Shown: positions 18,265-26,458, counted from the first letter of the stretch. The stretch is 48,277 nt of DNA from an uncultured Anaeromassilibacillus sp. (GCA_930987725.1 CAKNKY010000017.1:1-48277); one strand, 5' to 3'. Notes: a model not told the origin generated them from the letters alone. Made by a program: numbers and translations.

Positions 18265-18967
18265 CATCGGCCTTGTTCGCAAATCGAATCAGGATAATTT
18301 TGCTTTCGGTCAGCTGCCGGGCGGAGGAGCATGGCTTGTCGTTTGTGACGGCATGGGCGGCGTCAACGGAGGCAGCGTGGCAAGCAAACTGGCTGTTGAG
18401 CGTATTTCCTGGCAACTGAAATCAACCTATTGGAGAACCGTTTCGGCCGCTGGGATTAAAAACATCCTGATCACAGCCATTTACAATGCCAACCGTTCGG
18501 TTTACCAGAAGGGGCAGCAGACGCCTGCCCTGCACGGTATGGGCACAACGGTTGTTGCTGCCGTTTTGCGTGACGGCACTGCCCATGTGGCCCACGCGGG
18601 AGACAGCCGCGCTTATCTGCTGTCCGGCACTAAGCTCACACGTGTGACAACCGATCACTCCATCGTGCAGGAACTTGTCAACCATGGTGACATTTCGGAA
18701 GAGGAAGCCAAAACGCATCCTCAAAAAAATATTATCACCCGGGTTTTAGGTGTGGAACCTGCTGTGGAAATTGATTACCAGGAATTCGCTGTTTTGGAGG
18801 GTGACACCTTGCTTCTCTGTACAGACGGACTCACCAATTATGTAGAGGAACAGGATATCCTGAAACAGTCCGCCCAGCCCCTGGAGCTTTGCTGCGATAC
18901 GCTGATTGAGCTGGCAAAGCAGAACGGAGGCGGCGACAACATCACAATAACGGCTGTACAGTATTGA
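18242..18967 (+). CDS. prpC: PP2C-type serine/threonine phosphatase
   Basis: The 241-aa phosphatase reverses phosphorylation by the adjacent PASTA kinase. Metal and phosphate motifs are present: KSNQDNF, CDGMGGVNGG, HAGDSRAYLL, CTDGLTNYV and GGGDNITI. ATG 18242 was chosen because GAAGAGGGGGA precedes it and MQLYGKSDIGLVR matches family N termini. It overlaps rlmN by 23 nt and ends 22 nt before prkC. Confidence 0.96.
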   Translation: MQLYGKSDIGLVRKSNQDNFAFGQLPGGGAWLVVCDGMGGVNGGSVASKLAVERISWQLKSTYWRTVSAAGIKNILITAIYNANRSVYQKGQQTPALHGMGTTVVAAVLRDGTAHVAHAGDSRAYLLSGTKLTRVTTDHSIVQELVNHGDISEEEAKTHPQKNIITRVLGVEPAVEIDYQEFAVLEGDTLLLCTDGLTNYVEEQDILKQSAQPLELCCDTLIELAKQNGGGDNITITAVQY

Positions 18968-18989
18968 GAAACAGATGGGAGTGACAGAG

Positions 18990-21044
18990 ATGGATAAATA
19001 CACCGGGAAACGGTTGGATGGCCGTTATGAAATTCAGGAGCTCGTCGGCGTGGGCGGTATGGCCTATGTTTACCGCGCCTATGACACCATTGATGACCGG
19101 ACGGTTGCCATCAAAATTCTGAAAGACGAGTTTCTGGGAAATGAAGAGTTCATTCGCCGCTTCAAAAATGAATCGAAGGCCATCGCAGTTCTTTCGCACC
19201 CAAACATTGTAAAGGTGTTTGACGTCAGCTTTGGCGACAGAATTCAGTATATTGTGGAAGAGTATATCGACGGCATTACGCTGAAGGATTATCTGAGCCA
19301 GCAGGGCGCCGTCAAATGGAAGGAAGCCATCCACTTCACCATTCAGATTCTGCGCGCTCTGCAGCATGCCCACGAAAAGGGCATTGTCCACCGCGACATC
19401 AAGCCGCAGAACATCATGCTCCTGCAGGACGGCACCATCAAAGTAACGGATTTCGGCATTGCCCGTTTCTCGCGCAGCGAAACGCGCACGATGACAGGGA
19501 AAACCATCGGATCCGTGCATTATATTGCGCCTGAGCAGGCGCGCGGCGATGTGGCAGATGAAAAAGCGGATATTTATTCCGTGGGTGTTATGCTCTATGA
19601 AATGCTCACGGGCCGTCTGCCCTTCGAGGCAGACAACGCCGTTTCCGTGGCCATCATGCAGCTGCAGGCCGATCCGAAACCTCCCCGCGAGATCAATCCG
19701 GATATTCCCGAAGGTCTCGAGGAGATCACGATGAAGGCCATGCAGAAGGAAACCTCTCAGCGATATCAATCCGCCTCTGAGATGCTACATGACATCGAAG
19801 AATTTCGCCGGAATCCCAGCATCAGTTTCCAATACAAATATTTTGTGGATGAAAAGCCGACGAAATATATTGATGCCATTCACACGGTGAAGAACCCTGA
19901 GCCGCCGGCTTACAATGACAACTACGAATATGAGGAAGTTTCCGAAAAAGGGCCGAAAAAGAAAAGCGTTGCACCACTCGTCATCACGGGTATTGCGGTT
20001 GCATTTCTGATTGTGGCCATTGCGCTCGGTATTTCCGCCCTGCTGCACGGCTGTGAAGCGGATGAGGAGACCGAGTTTTATCTGGAAGATCTCACCGGAC
20101 AAATGTACAATGACGTTGTCAACGATCCGCAATTCACCGGAAATATTGTGTTTGAAAAAGAGGAGGTCCACAGCGACGGCGATGAACCGATCGGTATGAT
20201 TGTCGATCAGAATCCGAAGGGCGGCATGTCGGTTCGCATCGGATCCACCGTGACGCTCGTGGTCAATGCGGGAGGCGAGATGGCGGAAGTGCCCGATGTC
20301 TCAAACTATTTGAGTGCGGATGCGGAATCGACACTTATCAACAACGATTTTGTACCGAACCTCATTGAAATTGCCGATGACACCGTAGAGGAAGGACGCG
20401 TCATCCGCACGGATCCGGCTGCCCATTCCTCCTATGCAAAGGGAGCAACCGTCAATGTCTATGTGAGCAGCGGGCCTTCCGATACAACCGTGACGGTACC
20501 GTCCAACCTGATTGGCCTGCCGCTGGAAACGGCGCGCCAGGTCCTTGTAGACGCCGGCCTCTCTGTGGGCCAAACCTCGCCGCGCGATGACACAGGGCAG
20601 GAGGAAGGCATCATCGTTGACTGCTATCCGCTGCCCGGAACCAAGGTGGACGAGGGTACGGCAGTTGATCTCACGTACAGTTCCGGCAAGGAAAGTGAAA
20701 AGCAGCTCGACGTCACCGTGGATCTGCCGACAGACGTCACGTATGATCTGCCTCTAAAGGCATATATTGACGGCACGCTGGTCCAGGAAGAGGTTGTGAA
20801 TCCCACGTATGGCGGCACATATCACCTGACCTTCCAGGGAACGGGCAGTCAGGAACTCACCATTGAACTGGATGGGGCAAAATACAGAGTGTATACGCTT
20901 GATTTTAGCGCCGGAACCGTGACACAGACGGAGTCGTATCCCTTTGTTCCAGAGGTTGTCTCCTCTGAACCGCCTGTTTCCGAACCACCCGCTAGCAGCG
21001 ATGATCCGCTCCAGCAGTTCCCCATTACGCCCACAGACGATTGA
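18990..21044 (+). CDS. prkC: membrane serine/threonine kinase with PASTA repeats
   Basis: The 684-aa kinase senses muropeptides or lipid II in related bacteria. The cytoplasmic kinase domain (about 12-275) has the glycine loop VGVGGMAYVY, Lys42, HRDIKPQN with Asp136 and DFGIARF. A TM helix (about 327-352) leads to three PASTA repeats (about 365-430, 430-500, 500-570) and a beta-rich C-terminal domain of about 110 aa with a Pro/Ser tail (VSSEPPVSEPPASS). ATG 18990 gives the family start MDKYTGKRLDGRYEI with GGGAG at good spacing; ATG 18975 is an alternative. It pairs with prpC. Confidence 0.96.
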   Translation: MDKYTGKRLDGRYEIQELVGVGGMAYVYRAYDTIDDRTVAIKILKDEFLGNEEFIRRFKNESKAIAVLSHPNIVKVFDVSFGDRIQYIVEEYIDGITLKDYLSQQGAVKWKEAIHFTIQILRALQHAHEKGIVHRDIKPQNIMLLQDGTIKVTDFGIARFSRSETRTMTGKTIGSVHYIAPEQARGDVADEKADIYSVGVMLYEMLTGRLPFEADNAVSVAIMQLQADPKPPREINPDIPEGLEEITMKAMQKETSQRYQSASEMLHDIEEFRRNPSISFQYKYFVDEKPTKYIDAIHTVKNPEPPAYNDNYEYEEVSEKGPKKKSVAPLVITGIAVAFLIVAIALGISALLHGCEADEETEFYLEDLTGQMYNDVVNDPQFTGNIVFEKEEVHSDGDEPIGMIVDQNPKGGMSVRIGSTVTLVVNAGGEMAEVPDVSNYLSADAESTLINNDFVPNLIEIADDTVEEGRVIRTDPAAHSSYAKGATVNVYVSSGPSDTTVTVPSNLIGLPLETARQVLVDAGLSVGQTSPRDDTGQEEGIIVDCYPLPGTKVDEGTAVDLTYSSGKESEKQLDVTVDLPTDVTYDLPLKAYIDGTLVQEEVVNPTYGGTYHLTFQGTGSQELTIELDGAKYRVYTLDFSAGTVTQTESYPFVPEVVSSEPPVSEPPASSDDPLQQFPITPTDD

Positions 21045-21046
21045 TC

Positions 21047-21952
21047 ATGAAACAAGAATTATATGGACTGATTCTAAAGGGAATCGGCGGTTTCTACTAT
21101 GTGAAGGCCGGGGAAGCCGTGTATGAATGCAAAGCAAGAGGGCTGTTTCGCAAGCAGTCCATTTCACCCTTGGCGGGAGATCGGGTAAAACTGGAAACAG
21201 AAGAAAATCAGGATGCTGTTATCACGGAAATCATGCCTCGCAAAAATGTGCTCACCAGGCCGCCAATTGCCAATCTGGATCAGCTTGCTATTGTGGTAGC
21301 CTCCTGTTCTCCTGCACCCAACACGCTTGTGATTGACAAAACGATTGCGGCAGCGGAAAATCAGGGGATAGCGCCTATTCTCATTCTTACAAAAACGGAT
21401 TTGGGGCAGGTGCAATGGTTGCGGGACATTTATGAACCGATCGGCTTTCCTGTTGTTCGCGTCTCCTCTGTGACAGGCGAGGGCATCGAGCAAGTAAAAG
21501 AAGTATTAAAGGGGAAAACAACCGCCTTCACCGGGAATTCCGGAGTGGGAAAATCTTCTCTGCTCAACCGGATTGACGAAAGACTTGGTCTGGAAACGGG
21601 TGAAATCAGCCGGAAACTGGGGAGAGGACGTCATACCACAAGGCAAGTGGAACTCTTTGCCCTGGAAGACGGCGGCTATGTGGCTGATACACCAGGTTTT
21701 TCTGCTATCCAGCTGGAACGGTATCATGTTGTGAAAAAAGAACAGCTCCCGTATTGCTTTCGGGAGTTCCGTCCTTATCTGGATCAGTGTCGTTTTCCAT
21801 CCTGCTCGCACACCTGCGAGAAGGGCTGTGCCGTGGTGCAGGCAATGGAAGAAGGGAAAATCAGTCGTTCCCGGCATGACAATTATCTGGCTTTATACCA
21901 GGAGGTGAAAGATCTCAAGGAATGGGACAAGAAGGGAAATGCTGCTTTGTAA
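21047..21952 (+). CDS. rsgA: ribosome small-subunit biogenesis GTPase
   Basis: A circularly permuted GTPase of 301 aa that helps mature the 30S subunit. An N-terminal OB fold is followed by G4 (TKTDL), then G1 (GNSGVGKSS) and G3 (DTPGFS), and a C-terminal zinc knuckle CRFPSCSHTCEKGC. ATG 21047 is 3 nt after the prkC stop, has no clear ribosome site and probably relies on coupling; TTG 21041 is an alternative. The rpe gene that follows rsgA in Bacillus is absent here. Confidence 0.95.
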   Translation: MKQELYGLILKGIGGFYYVKAGEAVYECKARGLFRKQSISPLAGDRVKLETEENQDAVITEIMPRKNVLTRPPIANLDQLAIVVASCSPAPNTLVIDKTIAAAENQGIAPILILTKTDLGQVQWLRDIYEPIGFPVVRVSSVTGEGIEQVKEVLKGKTTAFTGNSGVGKSSLLNRIDERLGLETGEISRKLGRGRHTTRQVELFALEDGGYVADTPGFSAIQLERYHVVKKEQLPYCFREFRPYLDQCRFPSCSHTCEKGCAVVQAMEEGKISRSRHDNYLALYQEVKDLKEWDKKGNAAL

Positions 21953-22575
21953 TCGGAGCTGCTCCAGCGCATGAGCCGCGCTACCTGCTCCGCTATTTAA
22001 CAGATGATGCCTTTGTGATATGCGCAGACGGGGGTGTGGAGCTTGCCCAACGCTGCGGAATCAAGCCTCGGCTTGCAGTCGGTGATTTTGATTCCTACGC
22101 CGGTTCTCTGCCGGTGGATCTTCCCGTTATGCCTCTTAATCCTCGCAAGGACGACACAGACATGCTTGCAGCCGTGAACGCCGGGCTTGCGCGGGGATTC
22201 CGCCGGTTTATTCTGGCAGGCGCGCTGGGAGGGCGGCTCGACCATTCCTATGCGAACCTGTGTGTGCTGCAATATCTGCGGGAACAGGGCTGCGATGCTT
22301 TTCTTGCCGGGGAAGACGAGGAGGCGTTTCTGCTCACAGAAGGGGAGACACGCCTGTTTCAAAAGGAACCCGGCACGTTGTTTTCTGTTTTTCCTTTTTC
22401 CTGCCCTGTGTGCAACGTAAGCTATACAGGCATGCGCTACCCGCTTGATTGCCATGATCTGTTCTCCTCCGTTTCCAAATTGCCGATGGGTATCAGCAAT
22501 GTTGCAGAAGAAGGAACGTGCTCCATCACGGTACACCACGGGCTGGCCCTTGTGATTGTGCCGGCTGCGCGCTGA
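21922..22575 (+). CDS. thiN: thiamine diphosphokinase
   Basis: Pyrophosphorylates thiamine to thiamine diphosphate. The 217-aa protein has ICADGGVELAQRCGIKPRLAVGDFDS and NPRKDDTDMLAA, the family catalytic motifs, and GALGGRLDHSYANL. The start ATG 21922 lies 31 nt inside rsgA, with GGAGGTG upstream. It ends the long yicC block; in B. subtilis spoVM follows thiN, and here sporulation genes also follow, but inverted. Confidence 0.93.
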   Translation: MGQEGKCCFVIGAAPAHEPRYLLRYLTDDAFVICADGGVELAQRCGIKPRLAVGDFDSYAGSLPVDLPVMPLNPRKDDTDMLAAVNAGLARGFRRFILAGALGGRLDHSYANLCVLQYLREQGCDAFLAGEDEEAFLLTEGETRLFQKEPGTLFSVFPFSCPVCNVSYTGMRYPLDCHDLFSSVSKLPMGISNVAEEGTCSITVHHGLALVIVPAAR

Positions 22576-22591
22576 CCTGCTCGAAAGAAAT

Positions 22592-22650
22592 AAAAAAACC
22601 CGGGGATGCTTTGACCTCCAAACAGGGAGGCAAGCATTCCCGGTTTTTTT
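22592..22650. terminator. bidirectional terminator thiN / spoIVA
   Basis: An imperfect long hairpin, with arms AACCCGGGGATGCTT and AAGCATTCCCGG and an inner stem CCTCC/GGAGG, is flanked by seven A on the left and seven T on the right. It can therefore end both the plus-strand thiN operon and the minus-strand spoIVA transcript. Confidence 0.92.
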
Positions 22651-22752
22651 ACAATAGCAGTTTCGCTCATATGGCAAACTTCTGCGGAGCATGCTTTTCG
22701 AACGGGAAAAGATCCAGCAATCGTCAAGCCGCAAAGGCACGGGATATCGTTT

Positions 22753-24231
22753 TCACAAAATGATGCAGATCAACCCGCTGCAGCCTTCGTTGATGATTCG
22801 TTCAATCGTTTCCCGCAGCTTGTCACGGGCATCCACAGGCATCCGTGTCAGCTTATTGTGCAGCCCTTCATTAACCAGCTCATGCAGGCTCTTGCCAAAG
22901 ATATTGGATTCCCAGATTTTTGCGGGATTTTCCTCAAATTCACGCAAAAGATACTCGACAAGCTCCTGTGACTGCTGCTCCGAACCTACAATCGGCGTGA
23001 CTTCCGTTGTGATTTGTGTCTTCATCATGTGAACGGAGGGGGCAGAAGCTTTGAGTCGGATGCCATATTTTCCACCCTGCCGGATGATCTCGGGCTCTTC
23101 CAGGCTCAGCTCTTCCAGCCCCGGCATTACAATACCGTACCCCGTGCTCTGCACTTCCTCATAGGCGTCTTTTATCTTGTCATATTGCTTTTTCATGGCT
23201 GCAAAATTCATCATGCACGCCAACAATTCCCCTTCATCCCGCACGGTCAGGCCGGTGCGCTCCCCCAAAACACGGTAGAACAGATCGGGGAGAAGAGTCA
23301 CTTGAATGCGCGTGCGACCGCTTCCGAGATCGATCTCACAGATTTCAGCTTCCGTCACATATTCACACCGCTCAATTTTGCTGACGGCATCGTTGACTTC
23401 CCGAATCTTCTGTATCTGTGAGGCTGCCTGCTGGATGGAACCATAGACGGAGGAACGCAGCCAATGCTCGTTTTCCAAGCCGGAAACCCACTTCGGTATA
23501 TTCATGCGGATTTCTTTGACGGGAAACTCATACAAGATTTGCGCCAGAATGGATCGAATCTGCCTCTCATCCGCTTCCAGGCAATTGATCGGCAGCACAG
23601 GAACGCCATATTTTCCTGAGAGCTGCTTTACCGCGGCGGAAGCCTCCTCGGTGTCAGGCTCTACGCAGTTGTAAATCACAATGAACGGTTTATTGATTTC
23701 CTTGAGCTCTGCAATCACGCGTTCTTCTGCTTCCTCATATTCTTCTCGGGGAATGTCGCTGATGGAGCCGTCCGTTGTGATAACAAGGCCGATGGTGGAA
23801 TGCTCCGTTATCACCTTTTTGGTCCCGATCTCCGCAGCCATATTGAAGGGAATCGGTTCTTCATACCATGGCGTCATAACCATGCGGGGCTGATCGTTCT
23901 CAATATAGCCGAGCGCACTGGGCACAATATACCCTACACAATCAATGAGCCGGACAGAAAATGCGGCACAGTCATCGATTTTGACGTGGACAGCCTGTTC
24001 CGGTATAAATTTGGGCTCCGTTGTCATGATCGTTCGTCCCGCGGCTGACTGTGGCATCTCATCCACCGCCCGGCCGCGCTTAAAATCCTCCTCAATGTTC
24101 GGGAGGACAATGGTGTCCATAAACTTTTTGATAAAGGTGGATTTGCCAGTCCGCACAGGACCGACAACGCCGATGTAAATATCTCCGTTCGTGCGTTCCG
24201 CTATATCCCGGTAAATGCTGTGATCTTCCAC
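22753..24231 (-). CDS. spoIVA: stage IV sporulation protein A (coat morphogenetic ATPase)
   Basis: SpoIVA polymerises on the forespore surface and forms the basement layer of the spore coat. The 492-aa protein is full length. Walker A is GPVRTGKST (residues 24-32), followed by QSAAGRTIMTTEPKF, VDCVGY-like RLIDCVGYIVP, and the conserved C terminus ending LICIIL. The start is GTG 24231, behind GGGAGGGAG on the minus strand, 13 nt after the sipL-like stop, so the two genes are almost surely co-transcribed. Confidence 0.97.
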   Translation of the reverse strand: MEDHSIYRDIAERTNGDIYIGVVGPVRTGKSTFIKKFMDTIVLPNIEEDFKRGRAVDEMPQSAAGRTIMTTEPKFIPEQAVHVKIDDCAAFSVRLIDCVGYIVPSALGYIENDQPRMVMTPWYEEPIPFNMAAEIGTKKVITEHSTIGLVITTDGSISDIPREEYEEAEERVIAELKEINKPFIVIYNCVEPDTEEASAAVKQLSGKYGVPVLPINCLEADERQIRSILAQILYEFPVKEIRMNIPKWVSGLENEHWLRSSVYGSIQQAASQIQKIREVNDAVSKIERCEYVTEAEICEIDLGSGRTRIQVTLLPDLFYRVLGERTGLTVRDEGELLACMMNFAAMKKQYDKIKDAYEEVQSTGYGIVMPGLEELSLEEPEIIRQGGKYGIRLKASAPSVHMMKTQITTEVTPIVGSEQQSQELVEYLLREFEENPAKIWESNIFGKSLHELVNEGLHNKLTRMPVDARDKLRETIERIINEGCSGLICIIL

Positions 24232-24244
24232 TGTTCTCCCTCCC

Positions 24245-25783
24245 TCAATTGGCTTGCATGGGGATTAGGATCATGCCTTTTCCCTCAACTTTTTCGCAAT
24301 CCAAATGGTTTTCCTCCTGAATAGCCTGCATGGAGGTACAGTAAAGCCTGGCGATATCCCAAAGCGATTCTCCCTCCTCTGCAAAATACAGCACGAGCGA
24401 GGCGTTCTGATCCTGCTCGCGAGGTTTCGTCTCATCGGCGTGCGCAGCCTCAACCATGCGGAAGCTTTTCTGTGCAAACACAGAGCCTTGGAGCGCAATC
24501 TCTGCCTTAATTTCCAACTCATTCGCGGAAAGGCGATAACTGATCCCCGTGATACAGGCATCCTGATCACACCGAACGGTCCCTTTCTCCGCAATTGGGC
24601 GCTTGTACTGAAACTCAGGCGTTCTCTCGAAATAGAAGGGTGCACCGTCAGTCCCAATCGCCAGCATACAGATGCTGTATTTCCCGCTTAATATCAGATT
24701 GCCCTCCTCCTGGCCGGCAGAGGATACGATACAGCTCTCACTCCAGACGTCGAGCACTTTGGAGATTCCCTGCTCCACGGTGAAGACCGCCCTGGTGGGC
24801 AAACTGTCGCTGAACAGTTCCGTCAATTCCTCCACCATATGCTGCCGGACCTCCAGTGCCATCTCATAGCGGCGGGAATAGGCATCCGAAACAACAGTTG
24901 CCTGTCTCGTTTCGTATGCCGTCACATCGGCGCAAAGGCGGACTGAGGCATCAAAAAAGACTTTCCCTCCGGAATAATCGTTTTTAATCTGCACATCCGT
25001 TCCCACCACCGAGAGCCGGACGTCGCTCTGTGCTTCCTCCGTGATCCCCTCGCAGTCAAGCATCTGGGAAAATGGTATGGCGTACTCCATCGTTTCCATG
25101 GAACTGCCTTCGGCGGATAAATACAAAAGGTGAAGATTGAGCTCCCCTTTGATTAACAGCTTATTTTGAATGACCTTGTAATCCTGCAGCTCCGGCACAG
25201 CACAGCTGTAAAGCAGTGTTTCGGCCTCCGGTTTGCTTCCGGGGAGCTCCAGGACCTCCTCCACCTGAAAAAGCTGCACAGCAAACGCCGACATCCGGCT
25301 GTAGGGCACATCGAGGAAGCGCTGTTCCACATCCTCTCCGCTCAAGGAAGAGACGGCGTCACAGTCCGCGCACACAAAAACCTTTGCACAGATCGAAAAA
25401 GAGCCGTGCACATCAAGCCGCCGCGAGCTTGCAGCCCGACAGTTGATATATTCCACACGTGCAAATGCCTTCACTCTTCCTTTTTCCGCATGCTGCTTGA
25501 GGGGAATGGAAGCGGAAAACGGCGCGCTGCTCTCACAGCAGCGAACACTACCCCCATCCGCGTCCAGGTAAAAGACCTTAACCTGATAAATCCCGCTGAT
25601 CTCCAAGCGATCCCCTGCCAGCGAACGATCTAGAATTCTTGGATAAACCTGACATTTCAAAATTCTTTGGATATCCGGGCAATAATCCGGCAGCGTCAGG
25701 TCCAGATCGACAGACTGTTCCTGGCATCCGTCATAGATAAGCTCCATGGCGCTGAGTGGGCTTCTCTCCGCAGTATAGTCCAT
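24245..25783 (-). CDS. sipL: SPOCS (DUF3794) and LysM protein, SipL-like SpoIVA partner
   Basis: A 512-aa protein. The N terminus MDYTAERSPL and LTLPDYCPDIQRILKC are typical of SPOCS/DUF3794 proteins; repeated SPOCS-like beta domains fill the middle, and a C-terminal LysM domain (about 463-512: FAEEGESLWDIARLYC, LIPMQAN) closes it. In Clostridioides difficile SipL has this architecture and its LysM domain binds SpoIVA; adjacency to spoIVA here supports the same role. ATG 25783 follows GGGAGGAAG; a longer frame upstream lacks a ribosome site. The symbol is by architecture and context. Confidence 0.88.
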   Translation of the reverse strand: MDYTAERSPLSAMELIYDGCQEQSVDLDLTLPDYCPDIQRILKCQVYPRILDRSLAGDRLEISGIYQVKVFYLDADGGSVRCCESSAPFSASIPLKQHAEKGRVKAFARVEYINCRAASSRRLDVHGSFSICAKVFVCADCDAVSSLSGEDVEQRFLDVPYSRMSAFAVQLFQVEEVLELPGSKPEAETLLYSCAVPELQDYKVIQNKLLIKGELNLHLLYLSAEGSSMETMEYAIPFSQMLDCEGITEEAQSDVRLSVVGTDVQIKNDYSGGKVFFDASVRLCADVTAYETRQATVVSDAYSRRYEMALEVRQHMVEELTELFSDSLPTRAVFTVEQGISKVLDVWSESCIVSSAGQEEGNLILSGKYSICMLAIGTDGAPFYFERTPEFQYKRPIAEKGTVRCDQDACITGISYRLSANELEIKAEIALQGSVFAQKSFRMVEAAHADETKPREQDQNASLVLYFAEEGESLWDIARLYCTSMQAIQEENHLDCEKVEGKGMILIPMQAN

Positions 25784-25815
25784 ACAAAGCTTCCTCCCTT
25801 TTTCGTTTCTACCCA

Positions 25816-25844
25816 ATGGTATTCTGCCCACGGCATGATTATGC
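25816..25844 (-). promoter_or_regulatory. candidate sigma-E promoter of sipL-spoIVA
   Basis: On the minus strand a -35-like GCATAAT (complement of 25838-25844) and a -10-like AATACCAT (complement of 25816-25823) place ATA 16 nt before the -10, close to the mother-cell sigma-E pattern (ATA, 16-18 nt, cATAcaNT). Transcription would start near 25808, about 25 nt before ATG 25783. Two positions of the -10 deviate from consensus. Confidence 0.55.
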
Positions 25845-25846
25845 AG

Positions 25847-25880
25847 AAAAAGCCCTGCCGCTCTTTCTCAGCGGCAGGGC
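25847..25880 (-). terminator. terminator after spoVM
   Basis: An 11-bp perfect GC-rich stem, GCCCTGCCGCT (25852-25862) with AGCGGCAGGGC (25870-25880), is followed on the minus strand by five U. It lies 11 nt after the spoVM stop and just before the candidate sipL promoter, separating the two transcripts. Confidence 0.85.
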
Positions 25881-25891
25881 AGGAGGCAGGA

Positions 25892-25975
25892 TCAGGCCTC
25901 CACTCTTCTGATATGGAACAGTCTGCGAAGGAAAAAGCCAATGACCTTTGAGCTTTTTACCACAACAACTTTCAT
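25892..25975 (-). CDS. spoVM: SpoVM-like amphipathic peptide (SpoIVA membrane anchor)
   Basis: A 27-codon gene encoding MKVVVVKSSKVIGFFLRRLF followed by HIRRVEA. Aligned without gaps to B. subtilis SpoVM (26 aa) it shares Met1, Lys2, Lys7, Lys10, Gly13, Arg17 and Arg24, plus hydrophobic matches at 6, 11, 12, 16, 19 and 20. Pro9 of B. subtilis is Ser here. SpoVM is an amphipathic helix that recognises the convex forespore membrane and recruits SpoIVA. An AAGGCGG-like site lies 9 nt upstream of the ATG. A terminator follows at once and sipL-spoIVA lies downstream. In B. subtilis spoVM also sits beside thiN. Confidence 0.87.
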   Translation of the reverse strand: MKVVVVKSSKVIGFFLRRLFHIRRVEA

Positions 25976-26035
25976 TCCTATGTACCGCCTTTCCTCAGCA
26001 ATCATTTTGATCGGTCTCCGGCCAGCAGGCAAGCT

Positions 26036-26200
26036 TCACGACTGAAAACGCAGCAGGCTGATCCCGATCCAGACAAGGATGACGGAGATCAGAAAAAACA
26101 AAACCCCGCTGGGACAGAAACAGGAGAGCATCAGACCAAGCCCGAAGGCAATCAGATAATTTGGCCTGCAGGGAAATTTGCAGCAGGGTTTTCTTCTCAT
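26036..26200 (-). CDS. small Cys-rich two-TM protein upstream of spoVM
   Basis: A 54-aa protein I do not recognise by name. The ATG at 26200 has AAGGAGG at ideal spacing on the minus strand. The N terminus MRRKPCCKFPCRPN is basic and has three Cys; residues about 15-31 and 32-48 are strongly hydrophobic around a central SCFCPSG turn, suggesting a membrane hairpin with five Cys in total. It ends 60 nt before spoVM, so the two may share a transcript. A function in sporulation is suggested only by context. Another minus-strand frame (25995-26225) overlaps but has its start inside the ribosome site. Confidence 0.7.
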   Translation of the reverse strand: MRRKPCCKFPCRPNYLIAFGLGLMLSCFCPSGVLFFLISVILVWIGISLLRFQS

Positions 26201-26387
26201 CAGCAGCCATCCTCCTTCCTTGCAATCCATACTATACAACAATGCCCGAATTGGTGATTGCTCTTGCTTTTTTGAAGGAAAACGAAACAAATCCTTCAAA
26301 ACGATTCTCTTTTTTTCCTGTTTTGTATCATTTTCTGCTTTTTTCTTTCACAGGGTAAAGGAACACAGGGTTTTTTATGAAAGGATC

Positions 26388-26416
26388 TTGCAAAATGACC
26401 AGCTTGCCCTTATAAT
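26388..26416 (+). promoter_or_regulatory. promoter of nfnAB
   Basis: TTGCAA (26388-26393) and a perfect TATAAT (26411-26416) at 17-nt spacing. The predicted start near 26423 leaves a 36-nt leader with a GGGGGGA ribosome site. The same TTGCAA/17/TATAAT combination recurs at 29830-29858. Confidence 0.8.
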
Positions 26417-26458
26417 AGAAATACTACGGTAGATCCATATCACGGGGGGAATCAGGAA

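Noticed and set aside
25995-26225. 76-codon minus-strand frame overlapping the 54-aa Cys-rich gene
   Set aside because: Its ATG near 26208 lies directly on the AAGGAGG site, too close for initiation, and the product shows no membrane or domain pattern; the 54-aa frame has ideal spacing.
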